Shown here one piece after another: positions 18,299-27,295 of a stretch of 64,000 nucleotides of DNA (positions are counted from its first letter, which is position 1; every line of letters begins with the position of its first letter). Under the pieces are notes generated by a model. It was not told the DNA's origin. It ran no database searches and worked only from the letters and a program-made list of their open reading frames with translations. The DNA lies in contig RAPG01000016.1 of the NCBI GenBank assembly GCA_005239165.1, positions 1 through 64,000 on the forward strand, read 5' to 3'. The position numbers and the translations under genes are program-made. The stretch is from Allopusillimonas ginsengisoli. Its GTDB lineage: Bacteria > Pseudomonadota > Gammaproteobacteria > Burkholderiales > Burkholderiaceae_B.

Positions 18299-19354
18299 TT
18301 ACTGGACGCGGATTCCAGTTATCGCTCCGACCGTCTCGTTGAAGTCGGCCGAGCATTCGGGGCCGCAACGTTCAGCCCACTGCTTGACTACGACGTTTTC
18401 CACCAACGAGTGCAAGGTCTCCCGATCAGCATCCGATACTTCCACCCGTTTCATGCTTGCTGGTTCTCCATAAGGGCAGTCACCACTGCCCGTGTTACAA
18501 GCGATGCCGTCAGTTGTTTCTTCTTCAGCTGCTATCCAGATGCGGTCTTCCAGGTTGGCGATTTCCCTCTCCAGAAAGACTTGCACTTTGGGGTCAAGTT
18601 TGTTCCAGGCTTTGTTGCTGACACTGTGTACCACTTGACTCCAGCCTACTGGCAAGGTGTAAATGTAATCGCTGACCTCGTACCATTTTGCTGAATAGCC
18701 CGATAGTGTGCCTGTGATGGCACAGTCTACAACGCCCGTCTGGAGCGCCTGTACTACCTCTGCAAACGTCAGTGTGACCCCGGTGCCTCCCAAAGCGCCA
18801 ACAAAATCAGTGAGTGTCCTTGTGCCTGTGCGTACTTTTTTCCCCTCGATATCGTTGAGACCAGAAATCGGAGACTTGCAATACAGCACTTGGCTTGAAT
18901 AGGGCCAGATACCGAGAAGCTTGGCATCATATTTTTCGTTATAGAGTTTTTCCAGAATCGGTCGGTACGCTTCGCTGACCTTGCGTGCGGTGGCAATGTC
19001 TGGACTCAGGCCCGCCAGGTCGATTACTTCGTTGCGCGGGTCGTCGCTGGCCAGATATCCCAAAGGGGTAGAGCCAAACTGGATAACGCCCTGGCGCATC
19101 AGTCGGCCGATTTCACCGCCCTTCAGACCGATTTCATTTAGACCTTTGATTTTTGCGGTGACGGCTCCATTGGATTTTTCAGGAATTTCTTTCGTCCAGA
19201 AGGGCTGTTCGAAGTTCTTATATTGTGAGAGGTTGCTCCACGTGCCAACCACAGAAAGCTGGGTTTTAGGAAGTTGTTCTGCCTGGGCCGGTAAAGCTGC
19301 CCCTGCGGTAAAAGCAAGGGTAAACAAAGCAGTAATTGTTTTGCGGTATCTCAT
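18299..19354 (-). CDS. dctP: TRAP transporter substrate-binding protein (DctP)
   Basis: 351 residues from the ATG at 19354, which follows GGAGG and gives a clean signal peptide (MRYRKTITALFTL...LPAQA). Conserved DctP features include GLNEIGLKGGEIGRLMRQG, the Arg in KVRTGTRT that would salt-bridge a carboxylate, and AEVVQALQTGVVDCAITG. The C-terminus has a Cys-containing segment (IACNTGSGDCPYG) not seen in most relatives. Ligand is likely a carboxylic acid, plausibly 5-oxoproline given the downstream 5-oxoprolinase. Confidence 0.92.
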   Translation of the reverse strand: MRYRKTITALFTLAFTAGAALPAQAEQLPKTQLSVVGTWSNLSQYKNFEQPFWTKEIPEKSNGAVTAKIKGLNEIGLKGGEIGRLMRQGVIQFGSTPLGYLASDDPRNEVIDLAGLSPDIATARKVSEAYRPILEKLYNEKYDAKLLGIWPYSSQVLYCKSPISGLNDIEGKKVRTGTRTLTDFVGALGGTGVTLTFAEVVQALQTGVVDCAITGTLSGYSAKWYEVSDYIYTLPVGWSQVVHSVSNKAWNKLDPKVQVFLEREIANLEDRIWIAAEEETTDGIACNTGSGDCPYGEPASMKRVEVSDADRETLHSLVENVVVKQWAERCGPECSADFNETVGAITGIRVQ

Positions 19355-19371
19355 GTCTTCCTCCAGTGTTT

Positions 19372-20160
19372 TTAAAATAATGAGACTTCGTGTATTCGTA
19401 AGTCGGTGATCAACATCGACCCTGGGGCATGCGTAATACAAAAGGGCGGATTGGAAGCTTGCACGACTGCTTGGGGAGTGACCCCACACGCCCAAAAAAC
19501 CGGCACCTCCCCAGCTTGCACCTCAACAACGTCTCCGTAGTCGGGCGTATTAAGATCTGCAATGCCGATGGCCTCTGGATCGCCAAAGTGGATAGGCGCG
19601 CCGTGCACATTTGGAAATCGCGAGCATATCTGAATGGCCCGTATGGCGTCAGTGGGCGTCATTGAACGCATGGAAACCACCAGAGGTCCGCAGAACCGTC
19701 CCGCCGGCGAGCATTCGATGTTGGTGCGGAAAATGGCCACGTTTTTGCCTTCTTCAATGTGACGCAGCCGTATGCCTGCATCCATCAAGGCGTGTTCAAA
19801 TGAGAAAGAGCACCCAATGGCGAAGCCCACGAGATCATCTCGCCAATAGGAAGAAATGTCATGCGCGTGATCGACACGCACGCCGTTTTCCCACACGTAG
19901 TAGCCGGGTAAGTCGGTGCGTAAGTCAATGTCTTCACCGAGTATAGGAAGGGTCGGGCTGCCTGGTTGGGTCATGCCTAGCAACGGACAAGGTTTGGGGT
20001 TGAAGTGGCAAAATGCCAGAAAGTCATCAGCCCAATCCTTCGGGAGAATCACTAGGTTGGCTTGGACAAAGCCGGAGGCCATGCCTGATGTTTGCCCCTT
20101 GATATCACCTGCTCGGATATCGCGGCGGGCCTCTCGGGCCGTAGTTGTAATAGTGCTCAC
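19372..20160 (-). CDS. DUF1445 (YcsI / putative hydro-lyase) family protein
   Basis: 262 residues from a GTG at 20160. Signature segments are ARRDIRAGDIKGQTSGMASG, QANLVILPKDWADDFLAFC, NPKPCPLLGM and TNIEC. The same family forms the N-terminal part of mammalian D-glutamate cyclase (DGLUCY), which interconverts D-glutamate and 5-oxo-D-proline. As first gene of an operon with a TRAP transporter and 5-oxoprolinase, an activity in 5-oxoproline or D-glutamate metabolism is an attractive inference. The annotated hydro-lyase activity of the family is not proven. Confidence 0.88.
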   Translation of the reverse strand: MSTITTTAREARRDIRAGDIKGQTSGMASGFVQANLVILPKDWADDFLAFCHFNPKPCPLLGMTQPGSPTLPILGEDIDLRTDLPGYYVWENGVRVDHAHDISSYWRDDLVGFAIGCSFSFEHALMDAGIRLRHIEEGKNVAIFRTNIECSPAGRFCGPLVVSMRSMTPTDAIRAIQICSRFPNVHGAPIHFGDPEAIGIADLNTPDYGDVVEVQAGEVPVFWACGVTPQAVVQASNPPFCITHAPGSMLITDLRIHEVSLF

Positions 20161-20278
20161 GCCAGAATTCTCAATAATTAAGTGGGTTTAACCATTAAAG
20201 AACAGGCCATGCAGGTATACAAACGATTTAAAATTATGAACTTCGATCGTTTTTTCTAATGGATAAGGTTGGTTGTGG

Positions 20279-21190
20279 ATGCTTACGTTAAAAAACTTAG
20301 AGACTTTTGTTTGGGTTGTGCGGCTCGGAGGGTTCGGTCACGCGGCTAAGCGTCTTAACACGACGCAATCAGCAGTATCGCAGCGCATTGCATTACTGGA
20401 GAGTGCCCTGGGCGCCACGCTACTTGAACGGCAGCCGAGGCAGGTGTTGCCTACTTCTAAAGGGCGCGAGCTGTTACCTTACGCAGAACAGATGCTTCGT
20501 TTGCAGTCAGACTTACTTCATGTGATCGGTGCGCCGGACGCATTTCGGGGCCACATTCGCCTTGGTGTATCAGAAACCATCGCGCACACATGTCTTCTTC
20601 ATCTGGTTCAGAAAATGCAGACGACCTATCCACAGGTAGTGATGGATATCGAAGTGGACATATCGACCAATCTGCGTGATGCCTTGCTGCGTGGCGATCT
20701 CGATATGATTATCCCTGCTATGCCAATTCTTGAGCCCAATGTTCGCAATGTGGATTTTGTCGGTTATCCGATGGCCTGGGTGGCCAGCCCTGCGCTTGAG
20801 TTGCCCCGAACAGGCGTAACCCTTAAAGATATAGCGCACTATCCGGTAATTACCTACCCCAAGAGCACCCGACCTTATCAAGATTTGCGTGATATGTTTC
20901 TTCGTGCCGATATCACTGATTTCAAAATTTATGGCAACACCTCGCTCTCGGCCATCGCGCGAATGTGTTCGGGTGGTATTGGCATTGCGGCCATGCCACC
21001 CGAAGTAATCTCCAGAGAGCTAAATCAAGAAGAGTTATATGTTATCGATGTCGTCGACGCCATATTGCCCGACCTTAGATTTACGATCAGTTATGTGTTG
21101 ACTCCCGATACTCACCTCCTGGATGCTATCGCGCAGTTCGCACTTGACATGCTGGCAGAGGCGGAGAATTCCCAAGTTTCAAAGCCTTAA
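20279..21190 (+). CDS. LysR-family transcriptional regulator
   Basis: 303 residues from the ATG at 20279; an in-frame TTG at 20273 is an alternative. Winged helix-turn-helix at about 15-58 (RLNTTQSAVSQRIALLESAL). Divergent from the DUF1445-TRAP-oxoprolinase operon, with 118 bp between starts, so the likely regulator of that operon. Its 3' end overlaps the convergent aminotransferase gene by 4 bp. Confidence 0.92.
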   Translation: MLTLKNLETFVWVVRLGGFGHAAKRLNTTQSAVSQRIALLESALGATLLERQPRQVLPTSKGRELLPYAEQMLRLQSDLLHVIGAPDAFRGHIRLGVSETIAHTCLLHLVQKMQTTYPQVVMDIEVDISTNLRDALLRGDLDMIIPAMPILEPNVRNVDFVGYPMAWVASPALELPRTGVTLKDIAHYPVITYPKSTRPYQDLRDMFLRADITDFKIYGNTSLSAIARMCSGGIGIAAMPPEVISRELNQEELYVIDVVDAILPDLRFTISYVLTPDTHLLDAIAQFALDMLAEAENSQVSKP

Positions 21191-22365
21191 AAAACTATTG
21201 AGGAGAGCGCGGTGTCCATCGTCTTGAGAGCCTCATCGACCTCTTCTTTGCTAATGACCAGCGGCGGCAGCAAACGCACTATATTGTCACGCGCCGTAAG
21301 GGCCAGCAGCCCATGGTCGCGAAAGGCTTCCACAACCTGCGTGTTAGGCACAATAGCTGGCAAGCCTATCATCATGCCGGTACCGCGCAAAGCGCTGCCT
21401 ATGGCCTTGGGGTGACGGCTGGCCAGATCAGCGAGCCCGGTTCGAAAATATTGCGCGGTTACCTCAACGCCGTTTAAGAACCCGGGCGATGTCAGCGCAT
21501 CAAACACCGCATTGCCAATGGCCATAGCCATGGGATTACCGCCAAACGTCGTGCCATGGCTACCGGTAATAAACCCAGTGGCCACCGCTTCGGTAGCCAG
21601 GCAGGCTGAAACCGGAAAGCCGTTGCCCAGGCCTTTGGCGGTGACCATGATGTCGGGCTTAATACCTGACCACTCATGGCAATACAACTTGCCCGTACGA
21701 CCGTTGCCGCTCTGCACTTCATCCAGAATCAGCAGCAGCCCGCGCTCGTCAGCGAGCTGGCGTAAAGCTTGCATAAACTCAGTGCTGGCCGCACGTACGC
21801 CGCCTTCACCCTGTACCGGCTCAATGAGAATGGCTGCGGTACTGTTTTGAATAAGATTGCGAACTGAGTCGATGTTGCCGAATTCGGCGCGATCAAAGCC
21901 GTCCATGTGTGGCTCAAAACCTTCGCGGTATTTTTCGCCATCGCCGGCCATAATCGTGACCAATGTGCGTCCGTGAAATGCGCCGTCAAACACAATGGTG
22001 CGCCAGCGCTCTGATTTGCCCGAGACATTAAAGTAGCGACGCGTCAGCTTTAGCGCGCACTCAACGGCTTCTGCGCCACTGTTCGAGAAGAAAACGCGGT
22101 CGGCAAAACTGGCTGAGCACAGGCGATCAGCAAGTTGCTCTTGCTGCGGAATACGAAAGTTGTTCGAGATGTGCCACAGCTTTGCCGCCTGCTGGTTCAA
22201 CGCGTCCAACACCTTGGGGTGACCATAGCCCAGGTTACTCACGCCTATGCCGCTGGTTAAGTCCATATAGCGGCGACCGTCTTCGTCGTACAGGTGAACG
22301 CCCATTCCATGGCTAAATGACAGAGGAGCACGTGCGTAAGTTGCCATCAAATGATTGCCAGACAT
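21187..22365 (-). CDS. Class III PLP-dependent aminotransferase (acetylornithine/4-aminobutyrate type)
   Basis: 392 residues. FFSNSGAEAVECALKL, FHGRT, the PLP-ring Asp in LDEVQSGNGRTG (D215) and the Schiff-base Lys K244 in TAKGLGNG are all present. Overall it is closest in motif to ArgD/GabT enzymes that use omega-amino or 2-amino dicarboxylate substrates. It sits 15 bp downstream of a DUF1338 dioxygenase gene, which suggests it makes that enzyme's 2-oxo acid substrate. AAAGGA precedes the ATG. A biosynthetic ArgD role is less likely in this context. Confidence 0.88.
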   Translation of the reverse strand: MSGNHLMATYARAPLSFSHGMGVHLYDEDGRRYMDLTSGIGVSNLGYGHPKVLDALNQQAAKLWHISNNFRIPQQEQLADRLCSASFADRVFFSNSGAEAVECALKLTRRYFNVSGKSERWRTIVFDGAFHGRTLVTIMAGDGEKYREGFEPHMDGFDRAEFGNIDSVRNLIQNSTAAILIEPVQGEGGVRAASTEFMQALRQLADERGLLLILDEVQSGNGRTGKLYCHEWSGIKPDIMVTAKGLGNGFPVSACLATEAVATGFITGSHGTTFGGNPMAMAIGNAVFDALTSPGFLNGVEVTAQYFRTGLADLASRHPKAIGSALRGTGMMIGLPAIVPNTQVVEAFRDHGLLALTARDNIVRLLPPLVISKEEVDEALKTMDTALSSIVF

Positions 22366-22380
22366 GTTGTCGTCCTTTTG

Positions 22381-23439
22381 TTAAAGCGTGTTTACGGTAC
22401 TATCTTCTACCGACGTCATTTTGAAAATGGCAGTTGCATTGCCGCTGTCAAAGCCAAGGTCCAGCTTGTTGTCGTTGTCGCCGGCAGGAACGCGATCGCG
22501 TGAAATAAATTCGTAAAACGAACCTGGTACTTGCATGACCACGCAGCCTTCTGGTGTGCGAAACACGCGGTCAACTTGTGCGGCGCGGTATGCCGTTTGC
22601 CTTACTGATCCGCGTGCTGCCACCTCAACCTGAGGCTTGATCGAACGACCAAGGGCCTGCTGTTCTAGCGTTAGTGCGTGTACGTCGGCGACACGGTCGG
22701 TGACGTGATTGAACGCATTGCCTTCGGTGCAGATCCACGCCATTTCCTGAGATTCATTTCTCAAGACGTTGTAGTCGGAAAGTGCAGGGGTGGCATGCTG
22801 GCGTGCAAAACAGCGTGTCATGGCCAAAAGCAGTGCTACGGCCTCATCAAAGGCCAGCAATCCTTCTTGGCTGAGTGTTTGCAGCGAGACAAGGTGGGTG
22901 GCGTCGAGCGGGTCTGAAGACGTGCTAACCACCCGTGCGGCAGCTTGCTGGAAGGCTTCTGAAAACTGATCCACATGCAATTCACTTAAGAAAAACTGCG
23001 GCATGTCTTCAGGCAGGTCTTTATGCACGTATGAGCGACCTGTCATTTTCAGGCGCGGCAGCGGGTAGGTTTCATACTGGTGGTAACCCAGCGGCTCCAG
23101 AATACGGGTAATGGATTTTTCGCCCGCGGGCAGGGCGCCACACTGCTCAATGGCCACCGTACGTACGGCGCCGTGATCAAAAAATACCTGACCGTCTTGC
23201 TGCAACACATCTTCTGTATAGGCTTTGCCTTCGGGCACGCGTTCCAGCAGGTCGCGAAACAGAATCATGTTCAGGCAAAACGCAATTTCCGCCCGGGTAA
23301 CCTGCCCAGGGGCCGGGTTGGCAGCTATGCTGTTCTGGAATGCGGCGGGAATACTCATCAAACGAGAAAGCTGCTCTGACTGGCTTAGCCCCAGACAGGC
23401 GGAAAGCAGTTGATGAAGTTGTGTTGCGGTATTTGTCAT
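22381..23439 (-). CDS. DUF1338 / HglS-type 2-oxoacid dioxygenase-decarboxylase
   Basis: 352 residues. Likely metal ligands are H89 (FFDHGAVRTV), H245 (AFNHVTDRV) and E309 (GSFYEFISRD), with nearby R93 and R313, matching the two-His-one-Glu site of HglS. HglS converts 2-oxoadipate to D-2-hydroxyglutarate in bacterial lysine breakdown. The protein is about 100 residues shorter than typical HglS, so the substrate may differ. It is paired with an aminotransferase and divergent from a LysR gene. Confidence 0.78.
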   Translation of the reverse strand: MTNTATQLHQLLSACLGLSQSEQLSRLMSIPAAFQNSIAANPAPGQVTRAEIAFCLNMILFRDLLERVPEGKAYTEDVLQQDGQVFFDHGAVRTVAIEQCGALPAGEKSITRILEPLGYHQYETYPLPRLKMTGRSYVHKDLPEDMPQFFLSELHVDQFSEAFQQAAARVVSTSSDPLDATHLVSLQTLSQEGLLAFDEAVALLLAMTRCFARQHATPALSDYNVLRNESQEMAWICTEGNAFNHVTDRVADVHALTLEQQALGRSIKPQVEVAARGSVRQTAYRAAQVDRVFRTPEGCVVMQVPGSFYEFISRDRVPAGDNDNKLDLGFDSGNATAIFKMTSVEDSTVNTL

Positions 23440-23569
23440 TGTGTTGCGTTAAGCCTTAAATATAAAAATAAATGTGTAGTCAGGGTCGATTATGGAAAAT
23501 AGTGCGCGCTGGGTAAAGCGAAATAAAATAGCCTATGTATTCCGTTACGGAATACGTTAAACTTTGACG

Positions 23570-24463
23570 ATGAGACCGCATTTCGCATCCCTGGCTGCGC
23601 TGGCTGCGTTTGAAATCGTTTATCGACGATTAAGCATTAGTGAAGCCGCACATGAGCTCTCTTTGACACAGAGCGCCGTAAGCAAGCAAATCAAGGCGCT
23701 TGAGCTGTTTTTTGGCCACGACCTTTTTGAAAGACGCGCCCGCGGCCTCGTCGCGACACCGGCAGCAGACTTGCTCGCCGCGCGGCTGGCGCCGTGTCTG
23801 GACCAAATGGAAGGCCTGGTGCGCGAAATGCATGCCGTTCGGCAGGGCGGGGGCGTACTCAAGCTGGCCGTTGTGCCCACGTTTGCCACACGATGGCTTA
23901 TGCCACGTTTACGCCATCTGGCCCAGCATCACCCCAATCTCGTCCTCAACCTTTCCACCCAGCTTGATCGTTTCGAGTTTGCGGGCAGCGGCCTGGACGC
24001 CGGCATTATCTTCGGCAAACCTGACTGGCCCAATTGTGACTACAGCCTGATTGCCACAGAAAACCAGGTGGTTGTGTGCAGCCCCGACTTTCTGCAGCGT
24101 TTTGGCAGGCCTGCCGAGCGCAAAGACTTGTCGGGCTTTCCCTTGCTGCATTCTGCCTCCAGGCCCAATGCCTGGTCGCGCTGGTTTGAAACCCATAGCC
24201 TGCCCGAACCCGCAGGCATTTCAGGGCCACGGTTTGATCTGTTTTCCATGGTGGCTGAAGCCGCTCTGGCGGGCCTGGGCATCGCTTTATTGCCTGAAAT
24301 ACTGATACGCGAAGAGCTGAAGCAGCGCGCCCTGGTAGCGCTGTTTCCGGTAGAAACGTATTCAGAAGGGGCGTATTACTTTATTTATCCGCGCCACAAA
24401 GCGCATATGTCAGGCCTGCAAACATTTCAGACCTGGTTGTTGGCGCAGGCTTCGTCGCAGTGA
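23570..24463 (+). CDS. LysR-family (GcvA-like) transcriptional regulator
   Basis: 297 residues from the ATG at 23570 (a TTG at 23564 is in frame). HTH at about 15-60 with SISEAAHELSLTQSAVSKQI. The ATRWLMPRL stretch is typical of the GcvA/AmpR subgroup. Divergent from the DUF1338/aminotransferase pair with about 130 bp between, thus its likely regulator. The intergenic run contains TTCCGTTACGGAA (23541-23553), a palindrome that could be its operator. Confidence 0.9.
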   Translation: MRPHFASLAALAAFEIVYRRLSISEAAHELSLTQSAVSKQIKALELFFGHDLFERRARGLVATPAADLLAARLAPCLDQMEGLVREMHAVRQGGGVLKLAVVPTFATRWLMPRLRHLAQHHPNLVLNLSTQLDRFEFAGSGLDAGIIFGKPDWPNCDYSLIATENQVVVCSPDFLQRFGRPAERKDLSGFPLLHSASRPNAWSRWFETHSLPEPAGISGPRFDLFSMVAEAALAGLGIALLPEILIREELKQRALVALFPVETYSEGAYYFIYPRHKAHMSGLQTFQTWLLAQASSQ

Positions 24464-24560
24464 TTGAGGCTGTAGCTGTAGCTGTAGCTCATAGAAATGG
24501 GCCACACTTAGCGTAGACATACGTGTGTCAGTCTGCGCTAACGACCTTGGGGGTTTGGGC

Positions 24561-26084
24561 TCACAGACGCTTCTCGAACATGAGCGCCACCTCAGTCTGG
24601 CTGCGCGCATACATGGGTAGGTTGCTGTGATGGCGGCTGTAGCTGGCATAAAGGCGCGGTTGGAAACCATACAGACTCAGCCCAGGTTTCCATAGCGTGG
24701 CGTTCAGCTCAATTTCGCGGTCGCGCCGCTGCGTATACAGGAAGAGGGCATAGGGTTTTTTGTAGTAGCGATGCCCATACTTAAGGCTAAGCCGAGTGCC
24801 TACGACATTACCCAGGGTGCTGGATGCGCCCACCTCAAGCCAGGGGAAGCGGGATGCATACTCGCCTGATCGCGCGGATTCATTTTGCATGCCCGCGCGG
24901 CCATACACCATCAGCTGGGGAGAAAAAGCGCGCATGGCGGCCAGTGAGTAGACCCTTAGTGACCCATCATATGCACCATAGTCCGGGTCATCGTAATCGC
25001 GCGTGAGCCATAGAAAAGACCCCATAAACTGCCAGGGCATGTCGGGGCGGTATCCCGCTTCGATGCCTAACCCGTGGCTGTGCCGATAAGGTTTGCCTCC
25101 CACCCACGCTTTACCAAGCTGGGGCGTGGCGGCAAACCATGTATTCACGTCCTGATACTTGTAGCCACCACGCAGGGTAATGGACTGGTCACTAAACGCA
25201 TTGTGATGTCGGTAGTTAACGCCATCGCCTTCGACTGCCAGGGCGTAAAAATGATTGCCGCCCAGATTTTGCTCGCGCTGGGCGGAGGCGGTGTACTTCA
25301 GGCCCCAGGCGGCTTTCGGCAGTGTGTCAGGGTTTTTGGCGAAGGGAAGCCAAAACGTTGAGCCTTCTGGCCCGGCGATGGGCAGGCGCAGAAACGCATT
25401 TTTATTGGCCGCGTTAATGTTGTTATTGTGTGCCAGCCCCGCACCCGCCTGAAACTGCCATTGTTGTTCGCGCTGCATCATGTATCGATACATGGTCACG
25501 TCATGCTGGGCGTCGGGGTCGAGTGCCTGCCGCTGCACTATTGCAAACTGCTGGTCAGCCTCGCGCCATGCTTTGTTTTCCATCAGCATAAGGCCCAGTT
25601 CCAGCCGCACGTAGTCTAGGTCGGGGTGCTGGGTGATAAGTTGCCGGTAAAGCGAAGTAGCCTTTGCATACTGCCCATGGTGACGGTACAGCGCACCTTG
25701 CACGTAATCCCGTAACACAACATCGATGCCGCTCATGCTGGGATAAAACCGCATGATGCGTTGTAGTGTGCTCCAGTCTTCATGCAGCATGGCCTGGTTG
25801 AGGATATGTTCGGTAAGCGCGAGGTTTGCCTTCAAGTCTTCGTCATTCAGTTCGGGCACCGGGGCCTGGTTCCGGTCACTGGGCTTGCGTGCGGGTGCAG
25901 GCGTCATCAGCGGGCGCAGCGGGTCAGCCTGAAGTCGGCCATCAAGCAGGCGTGGCGGCGTCATTGCCTGGCCGGTGAGTTGCGCTGCCGTCAGTTTGGC
26001 TGGCAGCGCGGCGAGAATAAGCGTGAGGGCGGTGCACAGTATGGCCGTTGGAGCCAGCAGTGAGAAAGTACGTGATCGCGGCAT
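24561..26084 (-). CDS. Slam-type outer-membrane translocator (DUF560, TPR plus beta-barrel)
   Basis: 507 residues from the ATG at 26084, which yields a signal peptide; an upstream start at 26168 would read through a strong hairpin. A periplasmic TPR-like region (about 90-230; YRHHGQYAKATSLYRQLITQ) precedes a C-terminal beta-barrel with alternating aromatic strands ending in FEKRL. This is the architecture of surface lipoprotein assembly modulators (Slam), which carry specific lipoproteins or secreted haemophores across the outer membrane. The gene follows a hemophilin-like gene, the usual genomic partner. Confidence 0.82.
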   Translation of the reverse strand: MPRSRTFSLLAPTAILCTALTLILAALPAKLTAAQLTGQAMTPPRLLDGRLQADPLRPLMTPAPARKPSDRNQAPVPELNDEDLKANLALTEHILNQAMLHEDWSTLQRIMRFYPSMSGIDVVLRDYVQGALYRHHGQYAKATSLYRQLITQHPDLDYVRLELGLMLMENKAWREADQQFAIVQRQALDPDAQHDVTMYRYMMQREQQWQFQAGAGLAHNNNINAANKNAFLRLPIAGPEGSTFWLPFAKNPDTLPKAAWGLKYTASAQREQNLGGNHFYALAVEGDGVNYRHHNAFSDQSITLRGGYKYQDVNTWFAATPQLGKAWVGGKPYRHSHGLGIEAGYRPDMPWQFMGSFLWLTRDYDDPDYGAYDGSLRVYSLAAMRAFSPQLMVYGRAGMQNESARSGEYASRFPWLEVGASSTLGNVVGTRLSLKYGHRYYKKPYALFLYTQRRDREIELNATLWKPGLSLYGFQPRLYASYSRHHSNLPMYARSQTEVALMFEKRL

Positions 26085-26154
26085 GGGTGTGTGGAGAGCT
26101 GTTCTGGGGGCGCCCCTGCTGTGAGCGCCTGGCAGTGTGCATTTGTGGGAGAGC

Positions 26155-26183
26155 GCACTGCACGGCAATAAGCCGTGCAGTGC
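26155..26183. promoter_or_regulatory. Perfect hairpin between the hemophilin-like and Slam genes
   Basis: GCACTGCACGGC (26155-26166) pairs perfectly with GCCGTGCAGTGC (26172-26183) across a 5-nt loop. It lies in the transcript between the secreted-protein gene and the Slam gene. There is no T-run on the minus strand, so partial attenuation or mRNA stabilisation giving more haemophore than exporter is more likely than full termination. Confidence 0.55.
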
Positions 26184-26241
26184 AGTGATCGATAAAACGG
26201 TTAGTGCCGCCCCGTCATCTGTCGGAGCGGCTGAGGCAGCA

Positions 26242-27114
26242 TTACTGCTTGCTACCCATGAGTGCGGCAGTGCCTACGCGGGACGGAAGATCCTTAATCA
26301 CGCCCCCGATCTCAGCACCTTTGGGGCCGTAGAGCGTTAGCCTGTAGCTTGGGTTGGCCTCTGAACCTTTAATATGCTCCCATGCCTTTGCATCAGAGAC
26401 ACCAGACTCGGCTACGGTTACAGTACCTTCGAATCGAAGACCAGCCGGTGTCGCTGCCAGCGCAGATGAGTTAAGCGTACCGTGGCTGATATCGAAGTAA
26501 ACATCTTTGCGGTTGTAGGATTGCCTTGCCGGGATCTTCAGGCCTTTGAGGCTGAACGAGCCCTCGCCGGTGGCGCGGCTAGGCCCGGTTACCTTGACCT
26601 GGTAGTTGAAGTCGCCACGCGGGAAGTGCGTGAACGCAACCCCTTTGTAGTTGTAGGTGCCATTGACCAGGGTGCCGGCTGCGGTTTTTTCGCCTACGAC
26701 GGCTTTGGCGAAGTGCCGTGCTTCCGTGCCGCGAGAAAGGTTGATAATGGCTGCAGATTGCTTTTGCCGGTAAAAGCGATACACCACGGGTGCACCCGCC
26801 TGGGCGGAGCCGGTGTTGGCGGAAATGACGACGTCGTTATGCCCCGTGCTGTCGTCCCTGTCTTTGCCATAGAAGGTGAAGGGCTTGAGCTGCTTCAGAT
26901 CGAACTTGCTTTCGATGGTGGGGCTGGCCTGGTCGGATACTTTGAGGGCGGTTGAAGGGCCGTAGGTTTGGCCGTTGTAGTTGAAGGTGCCCAAGTAAGC
27001 GGCACCATCAATATTGCCGGGCTTGTTAAAGTCAATGTCGGTCCATGCCGCCGAGGCGGTACCGCTAACGCCCAAGACTATGAGCGCGCTTGAAAAAATG
27101 CTAAATTTTTTCAT
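26242..27114 (-). CDS. Hemophilin-like / TbpB-barrel secreted protein (Slam substrate)
   Basis: 290 residues from the ATG at 27114, which follows AGGAG. MKKFSIFSSALIVLGVSGTASA is a signal peptidase I signal without a lipobox, so a soluble secreted protein. The N-terminal part is all-beta; the C-terminal part has glycine-rich strands (GTYNYKGVAFTHFPRGDF; LYGPKGAEIGGVIKD) like the 8-stranded handle barrel of TbpB, HpuA and hemophilin. Such proteins capture haem or metal-protein complexes and feed a TonB receptor. Next to a Slam gene and a TonB-dependent receptor, a haemophore role is likely. The ligand cannot be told from sequence. Confidence 0.7.
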   Translation of the reverse strand: MKKFSIFSSALIVLGVSGTASAAWTDIDFNKPGNIDGAAYLGTFNYNGQTYGPSTALKVSDQASPTIESKFDLKQLKPFTFYGKDRDDSTGHNDVVISANTGSAQAGAPVVYRFYRQKQSAAIINLSRGTEARHFAKAVVGEKTAAGTLVNGTYNYKGVAFTHFPRGDFNYQVKVTGPSRATGEGSFSLKGLKIPARQSYNRKDVYFDISHGTLNSSALAATPAGLRFEGTVTVAESGVSDAKAWEHIKGSEANPSYRLTLYGPKGAEIGGVIKDLPSRVGTAALMGSKQ

Positions 27115-27152
27115 GGTACAACTCCTAAATAATAAAGTTGCTACTGCACCAT

Positions 27153-27236
27153 GCGATATGCCGTTGCTGCGGCATATCGCCACTAACCGGCAAAGGTTGC
27201 TTACCGGTACCGGCACCGCCACCTGGTGGCGGTGCC
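27153..27236. promoter_or_regulatory. Two hairpins between receptor and hemophilin-like genes
   Basis: GCGATATGCCG (27153-27163) pairs with CGGCATATCGC (27170-27180). A second inverted repeat, GGCACCGCCACC / GGTGGCGGTGCC, occupies 27212-27236. Both lie in the transcribed gap after the receptor stop. They may protect the downstream mRNA or partly terminate. Neither has a U-tract. Confidence 0.5.
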
Positions 27237-27295
27237 CGGTTCTTGCCTGCTTCTATAACAGCAGGGCTTAATTCGGTCTTACACAGCAGTTAGGC

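Noticed and set aside
24468..24492. Three GTAGCT repeats after the third LysR gene
   Set aside because: Too short to mean anything beyond chance.
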